A DNA stretch of 15,008 nucleotides. It comes from Gammaproteobacteria bacterium. Lineage in GTDB: Bacteria; Gemmatimonadota; Gemmatimonadetes; Longimicrobiales; Gaopeijiaceae. Shown in pieces: positions 1 to 7,707 of this stretch. The translations under genes were made by a program, and so were the position numbers. The stretch is taken from the NCBI GenBank assembly GCA_024638345.1, contig JAHEKL010000034.1:1-15008 (forward strand), written 5' to 3'. How positions within the stretch are numbered: the first letter of the stretch is position 1; every line of letters starts with the position of its first letter. The notes below the pieces were generated by a model. It was not told where the DNA came from and searched no databases. It saw only the letters and a program-made list of their open reading frames with translations.

Positions 1-819
1 GGTCCCCTCGCGCGCCTCGGATACGGAATCGAGGGTACCAGGGTCCACGGCCTCCGCGTATTGGAGGCGCAATCGAGGGTGCTCGGAGACCACTTTCCGA
101 ATCGTGCTCAGGAGCCTGCCAGCCCTGGCCTCTCCGGCGTTGAAGCGGTCCTCCGCGGCCGACAGGCCGCGCCACAGACCGACGGCGTCCCGGCGCTCGT
201 CTCCGGTCAGGTAGACGTTGCGCGAGCTGAGCGCCAGACCGTCGGCGTCGCGGACCAGAGGGGCCACCTCGATGCGCACGTCGAGATCCAGGTCGTGGAC
301 CATCCTCCGTATGAGGACCGCCTGCTGGAAATCCTTGCGGCCGAAGACCGCCAGCTCGGGCCGAACCAGCCCGAACAACTTCGCCACGACGGTGAGCACC
401 CCCCGGAAATGTCCCGGCCGAAACGGGCCGCACAGACGCTGGCCCATCGCGCCCGGATCGACCCCGATCCGGGGCTCACCCGTCGGGTACATGACTTGGT
501 CGTCGGGCGCGAAGACCAGGCGCACCCCTCGATCGGCGGACAACTCGAGATCCCGCTGGAGGTCCCTGGGGTAGGCGTCGAAGTCCTCGCCTTGAGCGAA
601 CTGCAGCCGGTTCACGAAGACCGAGACTACGGTCTCGTCGCAGATCTCTCGGGCACGGTCCACGAGCGACAAGTGTCCTGCGTGGAACGCCCCCATGGTG
701 GGGACGAGGCCCAGCGAGCGACCCGCCCGTCGCAAGGCGTTCAGCTCCTCTGCAAGCCTCTCCCGTGTTCGAACCACCAGGGCGGCCGATGAGGTGACGG
801 AGGAGAAGTGGGCGCTCAC
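1..819 (-). CDS. panC: Pantothenate synthetase (pantoate--beta-alanine ligase), 3' end outside window
   Basis: Catalyses the ATP-dependent condensation of pantoate with beta-alanine to pantothenate in the cytoplasm, the step after PanB. The minus-strand frame is open for 273 codons to the window edge. The family is usually about 280 residues, so only a few C-terminal residues are missing. Visible signatures are LVPTMGAFHAGHLSLV at about residues 38-53, with the ATP-binding HxGH (H46, H49), then RPGHFRGVLTVVAKLF, FGRKDFQQ and LSSRNVYL, all typical of PanC. The start chosen is GTG at 817-819, which overlaps the panB TGA by four bases (GTGA) and implies translational coupling. A second GTG about 14 codons in is possible, since some family members start nearer the VPTMG motif. 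The identification is firm; only the start is uncertain. Confidence 0.95.
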   Translation of the reverse strand, partial: MSAHFSSVTSSAALVVRTRERLAEELNALRRAGRSLGLVPTMGAFHAGHLSLVDRAREICDETVVSVFVNRLQFAQGEDFDAYPRDLQRDLELSADRGVRLVFAPDDQVMYPTGEPRIGVDPGAMGQRLCGPFRPGHFRGVLTVVAKLFGLVRPELAVFGRKDFQQAVLIRRMVHDLDLDVRIEVAPLVRDADGLALSSRNVYLTGDERRDAVGLWRGLSAAEDRFNAGEARAGRLLSTIRKVVSEHPRLRLQYAEAVDPGTLDSVSEAREGT

Positions 820-1652
820 CCCTCTTCCCCGAAAGTGTGCTCGGGCCCTGGATAGGCCCTTTCCTTCACTTGGGAGATGTAGTCGCGAACCCCTCGGCGC
901 GAGGCCTCGGCCAGATCCGCGAACCGCTTGAGAAACCGCGGGTTGAAGCCAGGGTTCAGCCCCAACGCGTCCGGGAGGACGAGCACCTGCCCGTCGCAGC
1001 CGGGACCCGCGCCGATGCCGATCGTAGGGACCTCCAGCCCCTCTGAAATCCTTCTCGCCACCGAACCCGTCACGAGCTCGAGGACGATCGAGAAGCAGCC
1101 CGCCTCTTGCAGAGCTTCGGCCTCGCTCTCCAGCCGATCCGCCCCCTGCGCATCGCGACCCTGAACCCGCGTACCTCCCAGCGCGTGCACGGACTGAGGT
1201 ACGAATCCCAGATGTCCCATGACCGGGATGCCGGCTTGGACGAGTCTGCGGATCGTGCGACAAGTCTGGTCGTCCGCCCCCTCGAGCTTCACCCCGTGCG
1301 CGCCGGTCTCCTTCATGACTCTTCCGGCACTCTCGATCGCGCGCTCGGTGGAGGCTTGATAGCTGAGGAACGGAAGGTCCACCACGGTGAACGTCCGCGG
1401 TGCGCCACGACGAACCGCACGGGAATGATGGATCATGTCGTCGAGCGTGACCGGGAGCGTCGAATCGTATCCCATCACGACCTGGCCCAGCGAATCCCCC
1501 ACCAACAGCATGTCGACCCCCTCCTCTTCCAGAATCCGGGCAAAGAGGTAGTCGTAGCAGGTAAGCACGGTGATGGGTTCGCCCCGGGATTTCATCTGTC
1601 GGAAATCCCGGACGGTCAATGCTCTCTCGGGAGGCGGACGCTCAGCAGACAT
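816..1652 (-). CDS. panB: 3-methyl-2-oxobutanoate hydroxymethyltransferase
   Basis: Transfers a hydroxymethyl group from methylene-tetrahydrofolate to ketoisovalerate, giving ketopantoate, the first committed step of pantothenate synthesis. The 278 residues match the family length. Visible motifs are LTCYDYLFARILEE at about 30-43, VGDSLGQVVMGYDSTLPVTL at about 51-70 (metal ligand D53), VVDLPFLSYQ (D92), VKLEGA, GIPVMGHLGFVPQS and IVLELV with the presumed catalytic base E192. The ATG at 1652 gives a normal N-terminus but has no strong Shine-Dalgarno sequence. The gene is divergent from the rqcH-like gene across about 173 bp, in which I could not assign a convincing promoter for either gene. 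It overlaps panC by GTGA, so panB-panC is an operon. Nothing unusual is seen in the catalytic residues. Confidence 0.97.
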   Translation of the reverse strand: MSAERPPPERALTVRDFRQMKSRGEPITVLTCYDYLFARILEEEGVDMLLVGDSLGQVVMGYDSTLPVTLDDMIHHSRAVRRGAPRTFTVVDLPFLSYQASTERAIESAGRVMKETGAHGVKLEGADDQTCRTIRRLVQAGIPVMGHLGFVPQSVHALGGTRVQGRDAQGADRLESEAEALQEAGCFSIVLELVTGSVARRISEGLEVPTIGIGAGPGCDGQVLVLPDALGLNPGFNPRFLKRFADLAEASRRGVRDYISQVKERAYPGPEHTFGEEG

Positions 1653-1825
1653 GACGGCGGCTGCGTATGGGAGGCCCGATGGCAGGACACCACGTGAAAG
1701 GAGAGCCGGGATCTGGTCGAACAGGCGTGTCTAACCCTCGTACGAAGTTACCGTTCCCGGTCGTCGAGTGCGATACACCTGTTTTGCCGAAGGCCCCGCA
1801 TACCTGGATCGAGTTAGTTTCCCCC

Positions 1826-3457
1826 ATGTCCGTAAGATGGGACCCGCTGCTCACCGCGGCGACCGCCGAGGAGCTGCACTCTCGCCTCGCTGGGGCGCGT
1901 GTCCGCGGCCTCACGCTGGACCGTGACGGCCGAAGGGTGATCGTGCACATGCGAGATCAGACGCTCGTCCTTGAACTCCACCCTCTTCGCGGCTGGCTCT
2001 CCCTCCTCCCTCCGAACGAGGCGCTCGAGGCGGCGCGACCCTATGCGGGCACGGTCAGGCGAGTCCACGCGCCACCCGACGAGAGCATTTTGGTCCTCGT
2101 GCTGCGTCCGGTACGTGGCGCGGAGCCGCTGGAGCTCGTCATCGAGATGATCGGCAACCGCTGGAACGCGATCGTCGTGGCGAGCAAGAGCGGCGCGATC
2201 CGGCACGTCCTATACCCGAGGCGGGATCGTAAACGCGTGCTCGAGGTCGGGACCCTCTACGAGCCACCGACCCCCACGAAGCGACTGGGTCTGGACCAGC
2301 CCCTCGATCAGGAACAGTGGAGCCGACTCGCCGCGTCCGCACACGAGAGCGAGGAGGCCTCCCGAAGCGAGATCCTACGCGGGATCGCCTGGACGTCGTC
2401 GATCAATGTCGGAGCGCTGCTGGGCCCCGACGGGTGGGAGGCTTGGAACCGCATGATCGCGCCCGAGGGATGGGGCGCGTTTCTCGTGGACATGCCATCG
2501 GGCCCACAGCCGTATCCCTGCCCCGTACCTCCGCAGCCATCGCGTCCCCTTCCCACGCTGCTGGAGGCGTTTCGTGTCGGTCGGGAATCCGAACCCGATG
2601 CCGAGCCTCGGGCCTCGCTTCTCGTTCCCCCGGCCCTGGTTCGCGACCTAGAGCGGCGACGCAAGGACGCTCGGCGGAAGGTTCGAGCGCTGAGGAGAGA
2701 ACGAGACGGGCTCGAGGAACCCGGCTCCATCCGGGGGATCGGGGATCTGATCCTCGCCCGGTTCGCTCAAATTCCCCGCGGCGCAGAGTCCGTGATCCTC
2801 CGCGACTTCGAGGGGCAGGCGGTCGAAGTCCAGATGGATCCGAGTTCGAGCGTGCAGGAGAACGCGGACCGATACTACCGACAGGCTGCCCGGCTCGAAC
2901 GAGCCTGGGAGAGAGTCCCCCGTCTGCTCGGGGAAGCCGAGGAGGACGAGGCGAGATGCAGCGCCCTGCTGGAGAAGGTGCGGCGGGGTGAGGTCGAGCC
3001 GGATTCACTGGCGCGAATCCCTCGCGCCCAGCGGCCCCGAGAAGGATCGTCAGGAACCGGCGGAGAGTCGCCGCTACCCTATAGGAGGTTCTTGAGCTCC
3101 GGCGGGCTCGAGATCCGAGTCGGCAAAGGGGCTCGCCAGAACGACGACCTCACCTTCCATCATTCGTCTCCCCGTGATGTCTGGCTGCACGTGCGTCAGG
3201 CACCGGGTGCACACGTCATCCTGAGATGGGCCGGAGAGGGCCCGCCACCCCGGAACGATCTGGCGGAGGCCGCGACACTGGCTGCCGTTCATTCTTCAGC
3301 CCGGCACTCGGGATCCGTTCCCGTGGCCTGGACACGGCGCAAGTACGTGCGAAAGCCGAGGGGCGCGTCCCCCGGCACGGTGATTCCCGAGAGGGTCCAG
3401 ACGGTCTTCGTCGCGCCGGACCCCGGGATCGTGGACAGACTGGCTCCGGCGGACTGA
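1826..3457 (+). CDS. rqcH: NFACT family protein, RqcH-like (ribosome quality control)
   Basis: NFACT/RqcH proteins bind obstructed 50S subunits and, in Bacillus, recruit tRNA-Ala to add C-terminal Ala tails to stalled peptides. This product has about 543 residues. It shows an N-terminal NFACT-N domain (about 1-150; EMIGNRWNAIVV at about 107, GTLYEPP at about 142), a charged helical, probably coiled-coil middle (about 270-390), and a C-terminal NFACT-R domain (about 418-530; KGARQNDDLTFHHSSPRDVW, VRKPRGASPGTV). The frame is open back to 1667, but the residues before the ATG at 1826 do not look like NFACT, so I start at 1826; no strong ribosome binding site is visible there. NFACT-N looks shortened. 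By eye, the position of the conserved Asp-Arg pair needed for tailing reads Asp-Glu (D85-E86). The family call is firm, but tailing activity is not assured. Confidence 0.88.
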   Translation: MSVRWDPLLTAATAEELHSRLAGARVRGLTLDRDGRRVIVHMRDQTLVLELHPLRGWLSLLPPNEALEAARPYAGTVRRVHAPPDESILVLVLRPVRGAEPLELVIEMIGNRWNAIVVASKSGAIRHVLYPRRDRKRVLEVGTLYEPPTPTKRLGLDQPLDQEQWSRLAASAHESEEASRSEILRGIAWTSSINVGALLGPDGWEAWNRMIAPEGWGAFLVDMPSGPQPYPCPVPPQPSRPLPTLLEAFRVGRESEPDAEPRASLLVPPALVRDLERRRKDARRKVRALRRERDGLEEPGSIRGIGDLILARFAQIPRGAESVILRDFEGQAVEVQMDPSSSVQENADRYYRQAARLERAWERVPRLLGEAEEDEARCSALLEKVRRGEVEPDSLARIPRAQRPREGSSGTGGESPLPYRRFLSSGGLEIRVGKGARQNDDLTFHHSSPRDVWLHVRQAPGAHVILRWAGEGPPPRNDLAEAATLAAVHSSARHSGSVPVAWTRRKYVRKPRGASPGTVIPERVQTVFVAPDPGIVDRLAPAD

Positions 3458-3458
3458 T

Positions 3459-3477
3459 CCGAAGCGAGCGACTTCGG
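3459..3477. terminator. Inverted repeat between convergent genes, possible terminator
   Basis: CCGAAG (3459-3464) and CTTCGG (3472-3477) pair across a 7-nt loop, starting two bases after the rqcH-like stop codon. There is no T-tract, so an intrinsic terminator is only a guess from position. Confidence 0.3.
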
Positions 3478-3495
3478 TCGATCGAAGCCCCAACC

Positions 3496-3519
3496 ACCGA
3501 GCTCGCGGGATCGCTCGGT
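3496..3519. terminator. Inverted repeat just downstream of trpA, possible bidirectional terminator
   Basis: ACCGAGC (3496-3502) and GCTCGGT (3513-3519) form a 7-bp stem with a 10-nt loop, three bases beyond the trpA stop codon. Its place in the 65-bp gap between convergent genes suggests termination of both. No T-rich tail follows on either strand. Confidence 0.35.
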
Positions 3520-3522
3520 TGT

Positions 3523-4359
3523 CTAGGAGCGCTCCCGGTCCATCGCCTCGCGGAGCGAGGCGAGGAAGCGCACACCCGCCTCGACGCCGGACCGGTCCAC
3601 GGTGTCGAGGAGCGCGCTGCCGACCACCACTCCGTCGGAAACCCCGGCCACGAGGGCCGCCTGCTCGGGGCTGGAGATGCCGAAGCCGACGGCGATCGGT
3701 AGGTCCACCAAGCTCCGGAGCTTTCCGATCTCCTCGGCCAGGCTCTCCCTCAGCGCCTCCCGAGCGCCCGTCACGCCCGTGCGGGATATGTAGTAGAGAA
3801 AGCCGGAAGCGCCCTGGGCGATCTCGGGAACCCGGTCAGCGCTCGTCGTAGGCGCGAGTAGCCGGATCAGATCCAAGCCCTCCCTCGCCAACCTGGATTC
3901 CAGACTCGGATCGGCACCCGCGGGGAGGTCGGTGACCAATAGACCCTGGGCCCCGGCCTCTCTGGCGGCCGTCACGAAATGGTCGACTCCGAACCGGTGG
4001 ATCGGGTTGAGGTAGCTGAAGAGCACGACCGGGGTTCGTCGGGCGGCTCGGAACTCGCGGAGGAGGTCCAGGGCGCCACGTACGGTCATGCCGCCCTCGA
4101 GTGCTTCGAAGGTGGCACGTTGAATCGTAGGGCCGTCCGCCAGGGGATCCGAGAAGGGTATGCCCAGCTCGAGGACGTCGGCGCCGGCGTCCGCCGCGCC
4201 CACGAGCAGTTCCAGGCTTGCATCCCGAGTGGGATGACCTGCGCAGACATAGGGAATGAGCGTTGCCTGGCCACGGTCCCGTCGCGCCCGGAAGGCGTGT
4301 GCGATGGACAGGTCGGATCCGACGGCCGACCCGCCACCCGCTGGCTCGGTTTGATCCAC
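3523..4359 (-). CDS. trpA: Tryptophan synthase alpha chain
   Basis: Cleaves indole-3-glycerol phosphate to indole, which is channelled to TrpB in the alpha2-beta2 complex. The 278 residues are near the usual 260-270, with a slightly long N-terminus. Visible motifs are LIPYVCAGHP at about 34-43, LELGIPFSDPLADGPTIQ with the catalytic E64 and D75, VVLFSYLNPI, GLLVTDLP, FLYYISRTGVTG (active-site loop 6) and IAVGFGISSPEQ. The start is GTG at 4359, preceded by AAGGGA with a 5-nt spacer that overlaps the stop codon of the HD-GYP gene 10 bp upstream. trpA is therefore read through from the HEAT/HD-GYP genes rather than lying directly behind trpB. Identification is certain. Confidence 0.97.
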   Translation of the reverse strand: MDQTEPAGGGSAVGSDLSIAHAFRARRDRGQATLIPYVCAGHPTRDASLELLVGAADAGADVLELGIPFSDPLADGPTIQRATFEALEGGMTVRGALDLLREFRAARRTPVVLFSYLNPIHRFGVDHFVTAAREAGAQGLLVTDLPAGADPSLESRLAREGLDLIRLLAPTTSADRVPEIAQGASGFLYYISRTGVTGAREALRESLAEEIGKLRSLVDLPIAVGFGISSPEQAALVAGVSDGVVVGSALLDTVDRSGVEAGVRFLASLREAMDRERS

Positions 4360-4369
4360 GCCGGTCCCT

Positions 4370-5821
4370 TCAGGTCGTCACGTAGTCCGCGACGCGAATG
4401 TCGTAGCGGAGGGGATCCGCGGTCTTGATCACGGTCCGCTTCGGCTGACCGGTCGCGGGATCCGTTTCGTCCAGGGAGGCGATCTTGGGGTCGGTGAGCG
4501 GGATCGCCTGAGCGTCGGAGATGATCTTGACTACGGGCTGGTGTGGCAGATCGGGATGGGCGTTCGCCCGGATCACCACCGCGAGCTCGAACGTGTCCAG
4601 GATCAGCAGCGTACCCACTGGGTAGACCCCCGTCGCGGTGATGAGCGCCTTCACGATCACGGGGTCGAAGCCCCGCTCCGGGCTCTCCAGCATTTCCTTC
4701 AGAACCTTGTCCGGCGGAAGCGGTCGGTACTGGTAGCTGCGGACCGAGGTTCCCGCGTCGAAGGAGTCTGCGACCGCTACGATTTTCGTGAACAGCCCAG
4801 GAGCCCGAGGGCGCCGGTTCTCCGGGTAACCGGTCAGATCGGTCTTCATGTGATGCTCGTACGCGATGAGCATCTGACGGTACGGAACGTCCATGAAGCC
4901 GTGCACCTTGAACAGCTCCAGCAATCCCTCTGTCGGATGCTGCTGCATCGCCTCCCACTCTCGCGCGTCGAGCTTGTCGGCCTTGTTTAAGATGGCCTCG
5001 TCCACCCTGGACTTGCCCACGTCATGGAAGAGCGCTCCGAGCCCCAGCTCATAGAGCTCGGTCCTGCTCAGACCCATGCGCTGGCCGATCACCACGGAGA
5101 AGATGCATACGTTCACGGAGTGCGTGAACGTGTACTCGTCGAAATCCCGGAGCGCCGTCATGGCAATGATGGACGGCTCGTCGGAGAGGACCTGATCCAC
5201 GATGCTCTGCACGGCGCGCTTGACCTTTCGGACATTCACCGCGCGCCCCATTCGGAGATCGGAGAGCGCCTCCCTGGCCATCTGCACCGAGCGGGCGTAC
5301 GTGCGGCGAGCGCCCTCCATCGCATCGGTCTCCAGATCGATGTTCTGCGCTTCGCTCTCCGGACGCACCTCGATCCGCTCGACGGTCGTCGTAGCGAGTC
5401 GCTCCTGGAAGCTCTCGAACGGCTGCTCCCCGTCGGACTGCCGAAGTAGGATCGAAAGGAAGGGGGCCCACTCGTCGCGCTGCACGCCCCGGTCCACCAC
5501 GAGCTCCCCGATCTCGTGCCCTCTCAGGGCACGGGCGAACGAGCCGAAGGTCGAGAAATTCCGCAGATCCAAGCGGAGGCGGGAATCGTTCAGGAAGAAG
5601 AAATCCCCGACCACTCGGAGCTCCATGAGGCCCTCCTGGGCCAGGATGGAGGCCGTGACCTCTTGGACCTCGTCGAGCGCCTGCTGGGTCACGTCGTTGT
5701 CGAGAGGGTAGAACTTGAGGGCGCGAAGGGCGGCATACAGCGCCCCGAGAAGCCCTCGTCCTGCATCTTGCAGATCCAGCGCCTGAGCGGCGCCCCCGGC
5801 CGCTCGCCGCTCGTCACTCAT
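4370..5821 (-). CDS. HD-GYP domain phosphohydrolase with N-terminal accessory domain
   Basis: HD-GYP proteins usually hydrolyse cyclic di-GMP, or bind it, using a metal centre. The 483 residues have three parts. An N-terminal alpha/beta domain (about 23-127) resembles the N-terminus of the upstream HEAT-repeat protein. The HD-GYP core (about 215-400) carries FTHSVNV (H234), LFHDVGK (H266, D267), QQHPTEG (H295), YEHHMKTDLTGYP (H323, H324, G331-Y332-P333) and VAVADSFDAG (D352). A beta-rich tail follows (GVYPVGTLLILDTFELAVV). No membrane segment or signal peptide is seen, so it should be cytoplasmic. All presumed metal-ligand His/Asp residues are kept, but the canonical HHE reads HHM and DGxGYP reads DLTGYP, so substrate or metal content may differ. 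The start ATG overlaps the upstream stop by ATGA and is preceded by GGAGG at 7 nt. trpA follows after 10 bp. Family is certain; activity is inferred. Confidence 0.9.
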   Translation of the reverse strand: MSDERRAAGGAAQALDLQDAGRGLLGALYAALRALKFYPLDNDVTQQALDEVQEVTASILAQEGLMELRVVGDFFFLNDSRLRLDLRNFSTFGSFARALRGHEIGELVVDRGVQRDEWAPFLSILLRQSDGEQPFESFQERLATTTVERIEVRPESEAQNIDLETDAMEGARRTYARSVQMAREALSDLRMGRAVNVRKVKRAVQSIVDQVLSDEPSIIAMTALRDFDEYTFTHSVNVCIFSVVIGQRMGLSRTELYELGLGALFHDVGKSRVDEAILNKADKLDAREWEAMQQHPTEGLLELFKVHGFMDVPYRQMLIAYEHHMKTDLTGYPENRRPRAPGLFTKIVAVADSFDAGTSVRSYQYRPLPPDKVLKEMLESPERGFDPVIVKALITATGVYPVGTLLILDTFELAVVIRANAHPDLPHQPVVKIISDAQAIPLTDPKIASLDETDPATGQPKRTVIKTADPLRYDIRVADYVTT

Positions 5822-7575
5822 GCGCCGGCCTCCACGCCCCGGCTCGCCCGACCCACCGCACTTCTCACCACGGGATCGTCGTCGGTGTTCGCGCGGGCCA
5901 GAGCTTCACGAGCGGCCGGACTCGCGATCCTGCCGAGCCCTAGGGCGGCCCCGGCCCGGACCTCGGACGGCTCCCGTCGCCCCAGTAGCCCCCGTCCGTT
6001 CAGTATGCGATCCAGGAACGAGACACCGTCGTCGCCCGCCAGGCCCCCGAAGGCCTCGAAGAAGGCGACCTTCTCGGTCACGTCCGCGTTTCGGAATGCT
6101 TTGTCTTCGATCACCGCGCGGAATTCACCGGCAGCGGGCTTGTACTGCATTTCGCCGAGCACGCGGGCTGCCGCGACCCGAAGCTCTCGATCCTCGTCTC
6201 CAAGGAGGCGCTGCAGGGCACCCGCGAGGACCTGTGACGGCACCTGCGAAGCGGTATCGACGATCACGCGTCGGACCTGCCGCGGGCCGTGATCCAGCAG
6301 CCGGACGAGCGCATCCGCGGCCTCGGTGATGTTCAGCTTTCCGGCCAGCCGAACCGCCCCGGCGAGAACGGACGGATCGTCCGCTCCCAGGAGATCGATC
6401 ACGACCTCAGGGTTCCCTTCGGCGATGCCTCGGATCGCGCTGCGAAGGACCTCCGCGGCTGCCGGATCGCGGGTCTCTTCCGCGCCTTTCAGCAGCGCGG
6501 TCATCGCCCCCGGTCGCAGGTGTCTCAGCAGCTCGGAAAGCTCCTGCGCGTCCGGGGCGACACTCCCGTCCTCCAGGGCCCGGACCAGCTCGGCCACGAC
6601 TTCGGGGGCCGAGATGTCTTGCGTCAGCCCATCTGCGAGCGTCTGGGCCTCGGAGGACAGGATTCCCGGCCGATCGACCATCTCGCCGATCTCCTTGATG
6701 ACCCGCCCGGCTTCGGCGACGACGCCTCGGCTGAGGAAGTTGGGCACGAGGGTCCGGAGGATCCCCATGATCTCTGTCTGACGCTCGGGTCGGTCCGGTT
6801 CCTCCAAGCGGTCGAAGAGCGCGTTCAGGACCTCCCCCCTCAGGTCGCGGCTCATCTCCTTGCTCAGTTCCGCCCGAAGATACGTGCGCTCCGACTCGTC
6901 GAGCGCGTATAGCGTCGGATTGAAATCCTCGGTGCTCACGCTCGACAGCGACGTCGCGTTCTCCGAGGCCGAGGAGCCGTCCTCGGACGGCCCCTCTTCG
7001 GGCAACTCGCTCTCGAGGACGTTCGACGCATCGAGCTCAGCGGGCTCACCCAGCCCCGAGAGATCCATCCCGGGACCATCGCCAGCGAGCTCCACGGCCG
7101 AGTACGAAAGATGGCTCAGGTCGAGGTCCCAAAGCATCGTGACGAGATCTTCCCCCTCGCCGCGGACGTTGCGTGTCCGGTGAAGGGCTTGCAGCAGATG
7201 CTCGATCTCGAGGGTCTCGAGCCCCGAGCTGAAGGTGATGTCGCGGATGCCGTCCCTGTAGAACATGAACGCCAGCGAGTCGGCCTTGCTCTCGTTTCGG
7301 TAGACCTCCTCACCCATCCACGTGAACCGGTCTTCCTCAATCAGTACCTGCAGCTTGTCCTGCGTCTCCCAGACCCGGTCGAGCGCCTCTCCCAGGTTCG
7401 TCACGAACCTCTTGTACACGGGGTTGTTGGGGTCGTACAGCTGATACGCGCGCAGAGCCTTCGATAGGGTGAGGAAGACATCTCTGACCTCCTCGAGAGG
7501 GAGGTCCTCCGGGTCCGCCCAATCGAGGACATCGACCGGATCAGACTGCCTTGTCCCGCTTTCTGTCTCGGTCAC
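5818..7575 (-). CDS. HEAT-repeat protein with an N-terminal domain shared with the HD-GYP protein
   Basis: I do not recognise a named family. The 585 residues comprise an N-terminal alpha/beta domain (about 33-132, starting near LSKALRAYQLYDPNNPV), an acidic Ser/Glu-rich, probably disordered linker (about 165-220), a helical region (about 223-350), and C-terminal HEAT or PBS-lyase-like repeats (about 370-580). Examples of the repeats are EVLRSAIRGIAEGNPEVVID, SVLAGAVRLAGKLN, ELRVAAARVLGEMQ and EVRAGAALGLGRIASPAARE. No catalytic motif, membrane segment or signal peptide is seen, so it is likely a cytoplasmic scaffold. The GTG start at 7575 has no clear Shine-Dalgarno sequence and lies 132 bp after trpB. 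The stop overlaps the HD-GYP start by ATGA. The shared domain and coupling suggest the two proteins act together, but function is unknown. Confidence 0.85.
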   Translation of the reverse strand: MTETESGTRQSDPVDVLDWADPEDLPLEEVRDVFLTLSKALRAYQLYDPNNPVYKRFVTNLGEALDRVWETQDKLQVLIEEDRFTWMGEEVYRNESKADSLAFMFYRDGIRDITFSSGLETLEIEHLLQALHRTRNVRGEGEDLVTMLWDLDLSHLSYSAVELAGDGPGMDLSGLGEPAELDASNVLESELPEEGPSEDGSSASENATSLSSVSTEDFNPTLYALDESERTYLRAELSKEMSRDLRGEVLNALFDRLEEPDRPERQTEIMGILRTLVPNFLSRGVVAEAGRVIKEIGEMVDRPGILSSEAQTLADGLTQDISAPEVVAELVRALEDGSVAPDAQELSELLRHLRPGAMTALLKGAEETRDPAAAEVLRSAIRGIAEGNPEVVIDLLGADDPSVLAGAVRLAGKLNITEAADALVRLLDHGPRQVRRVIVDTASQVPSQVLAGALQRLLGDEDRELRVAAARVLGEMQYKPAAGEFRAVIEDKAFRNADVTEKVAFFEAFGGLAGDDGVSFLDRILNGRGLLGRREPSEVRAGAALGLGRIASPAAREALARANTDDDPVVRSAVGRASRGVEAGA

Positions 7576-7602
7576 GGCAGGTCGTGAGCGTTGAGAGGGT
7601 TG

Positions 7603-7615
7603 CAGTGTCCCACTG
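7603..7615. repeat. Short palindrome in the leader of the HEAT-repeat gene
   Basis: CAGTG (7603-7607) and CACTG (7611-7615) form a perfect 5-bp inverted repeat with a 3-nt centre, about 28 bp before the GTG of the HEAT gene. A run of five A on the plus strand adjoins it, which is T5 preceding it on the coding strand, so it is not a terminator there. It could be an operator or chance. Confidence 0.25.
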
Positions 7616-7686
7616 AAAAATAGCCCTGAATCCGTACGACTCCTAGTTGCTGGACGGCACCCGTCGCTCGCAGTGGTGATCCGAGC

Positions 7687-7704
7687 TCCCCTTGGAAAAG
7701 GGGA
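7687..7704 (-). terminator. Stem-loop immediately after trpB
   Basis: Read on the minus strand, TCCCCTT-TTCC-AAGGGGA gives a perfect 7-bp stem with a 4-nt loop, three bases beyond the trpB stop. There is no U-run after it. It may be a partial terminator or a 3' mRNA-stabilising or processing hairpin separating trpCFB from the HEAT/HD-GYP/trpA part of the cluster. Confidence 0.45.
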
Positions 7705-7707
7705 CGC

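Noticed and set aside
61..792. 243-codon plus-strand frame at the left end
   Set aside because: It is antisense to panC, whose motifs are unmistakable on the minus strand.
1667..1825. 53-codon upstream extension of the rqcH-like gene
   Set aside because: The residues do not resemble NFACT-N and fill the divergent intergenic region; the ATG at 1826 fits the family N-terminus.
2317..3008. Frames of 201 and 224 codons over the rqcH-like gene on both strands
   Set aside because: Both are Arg/Pro/Ser-rich and overlap the NFACT coding frame, which carries recognisable domains.
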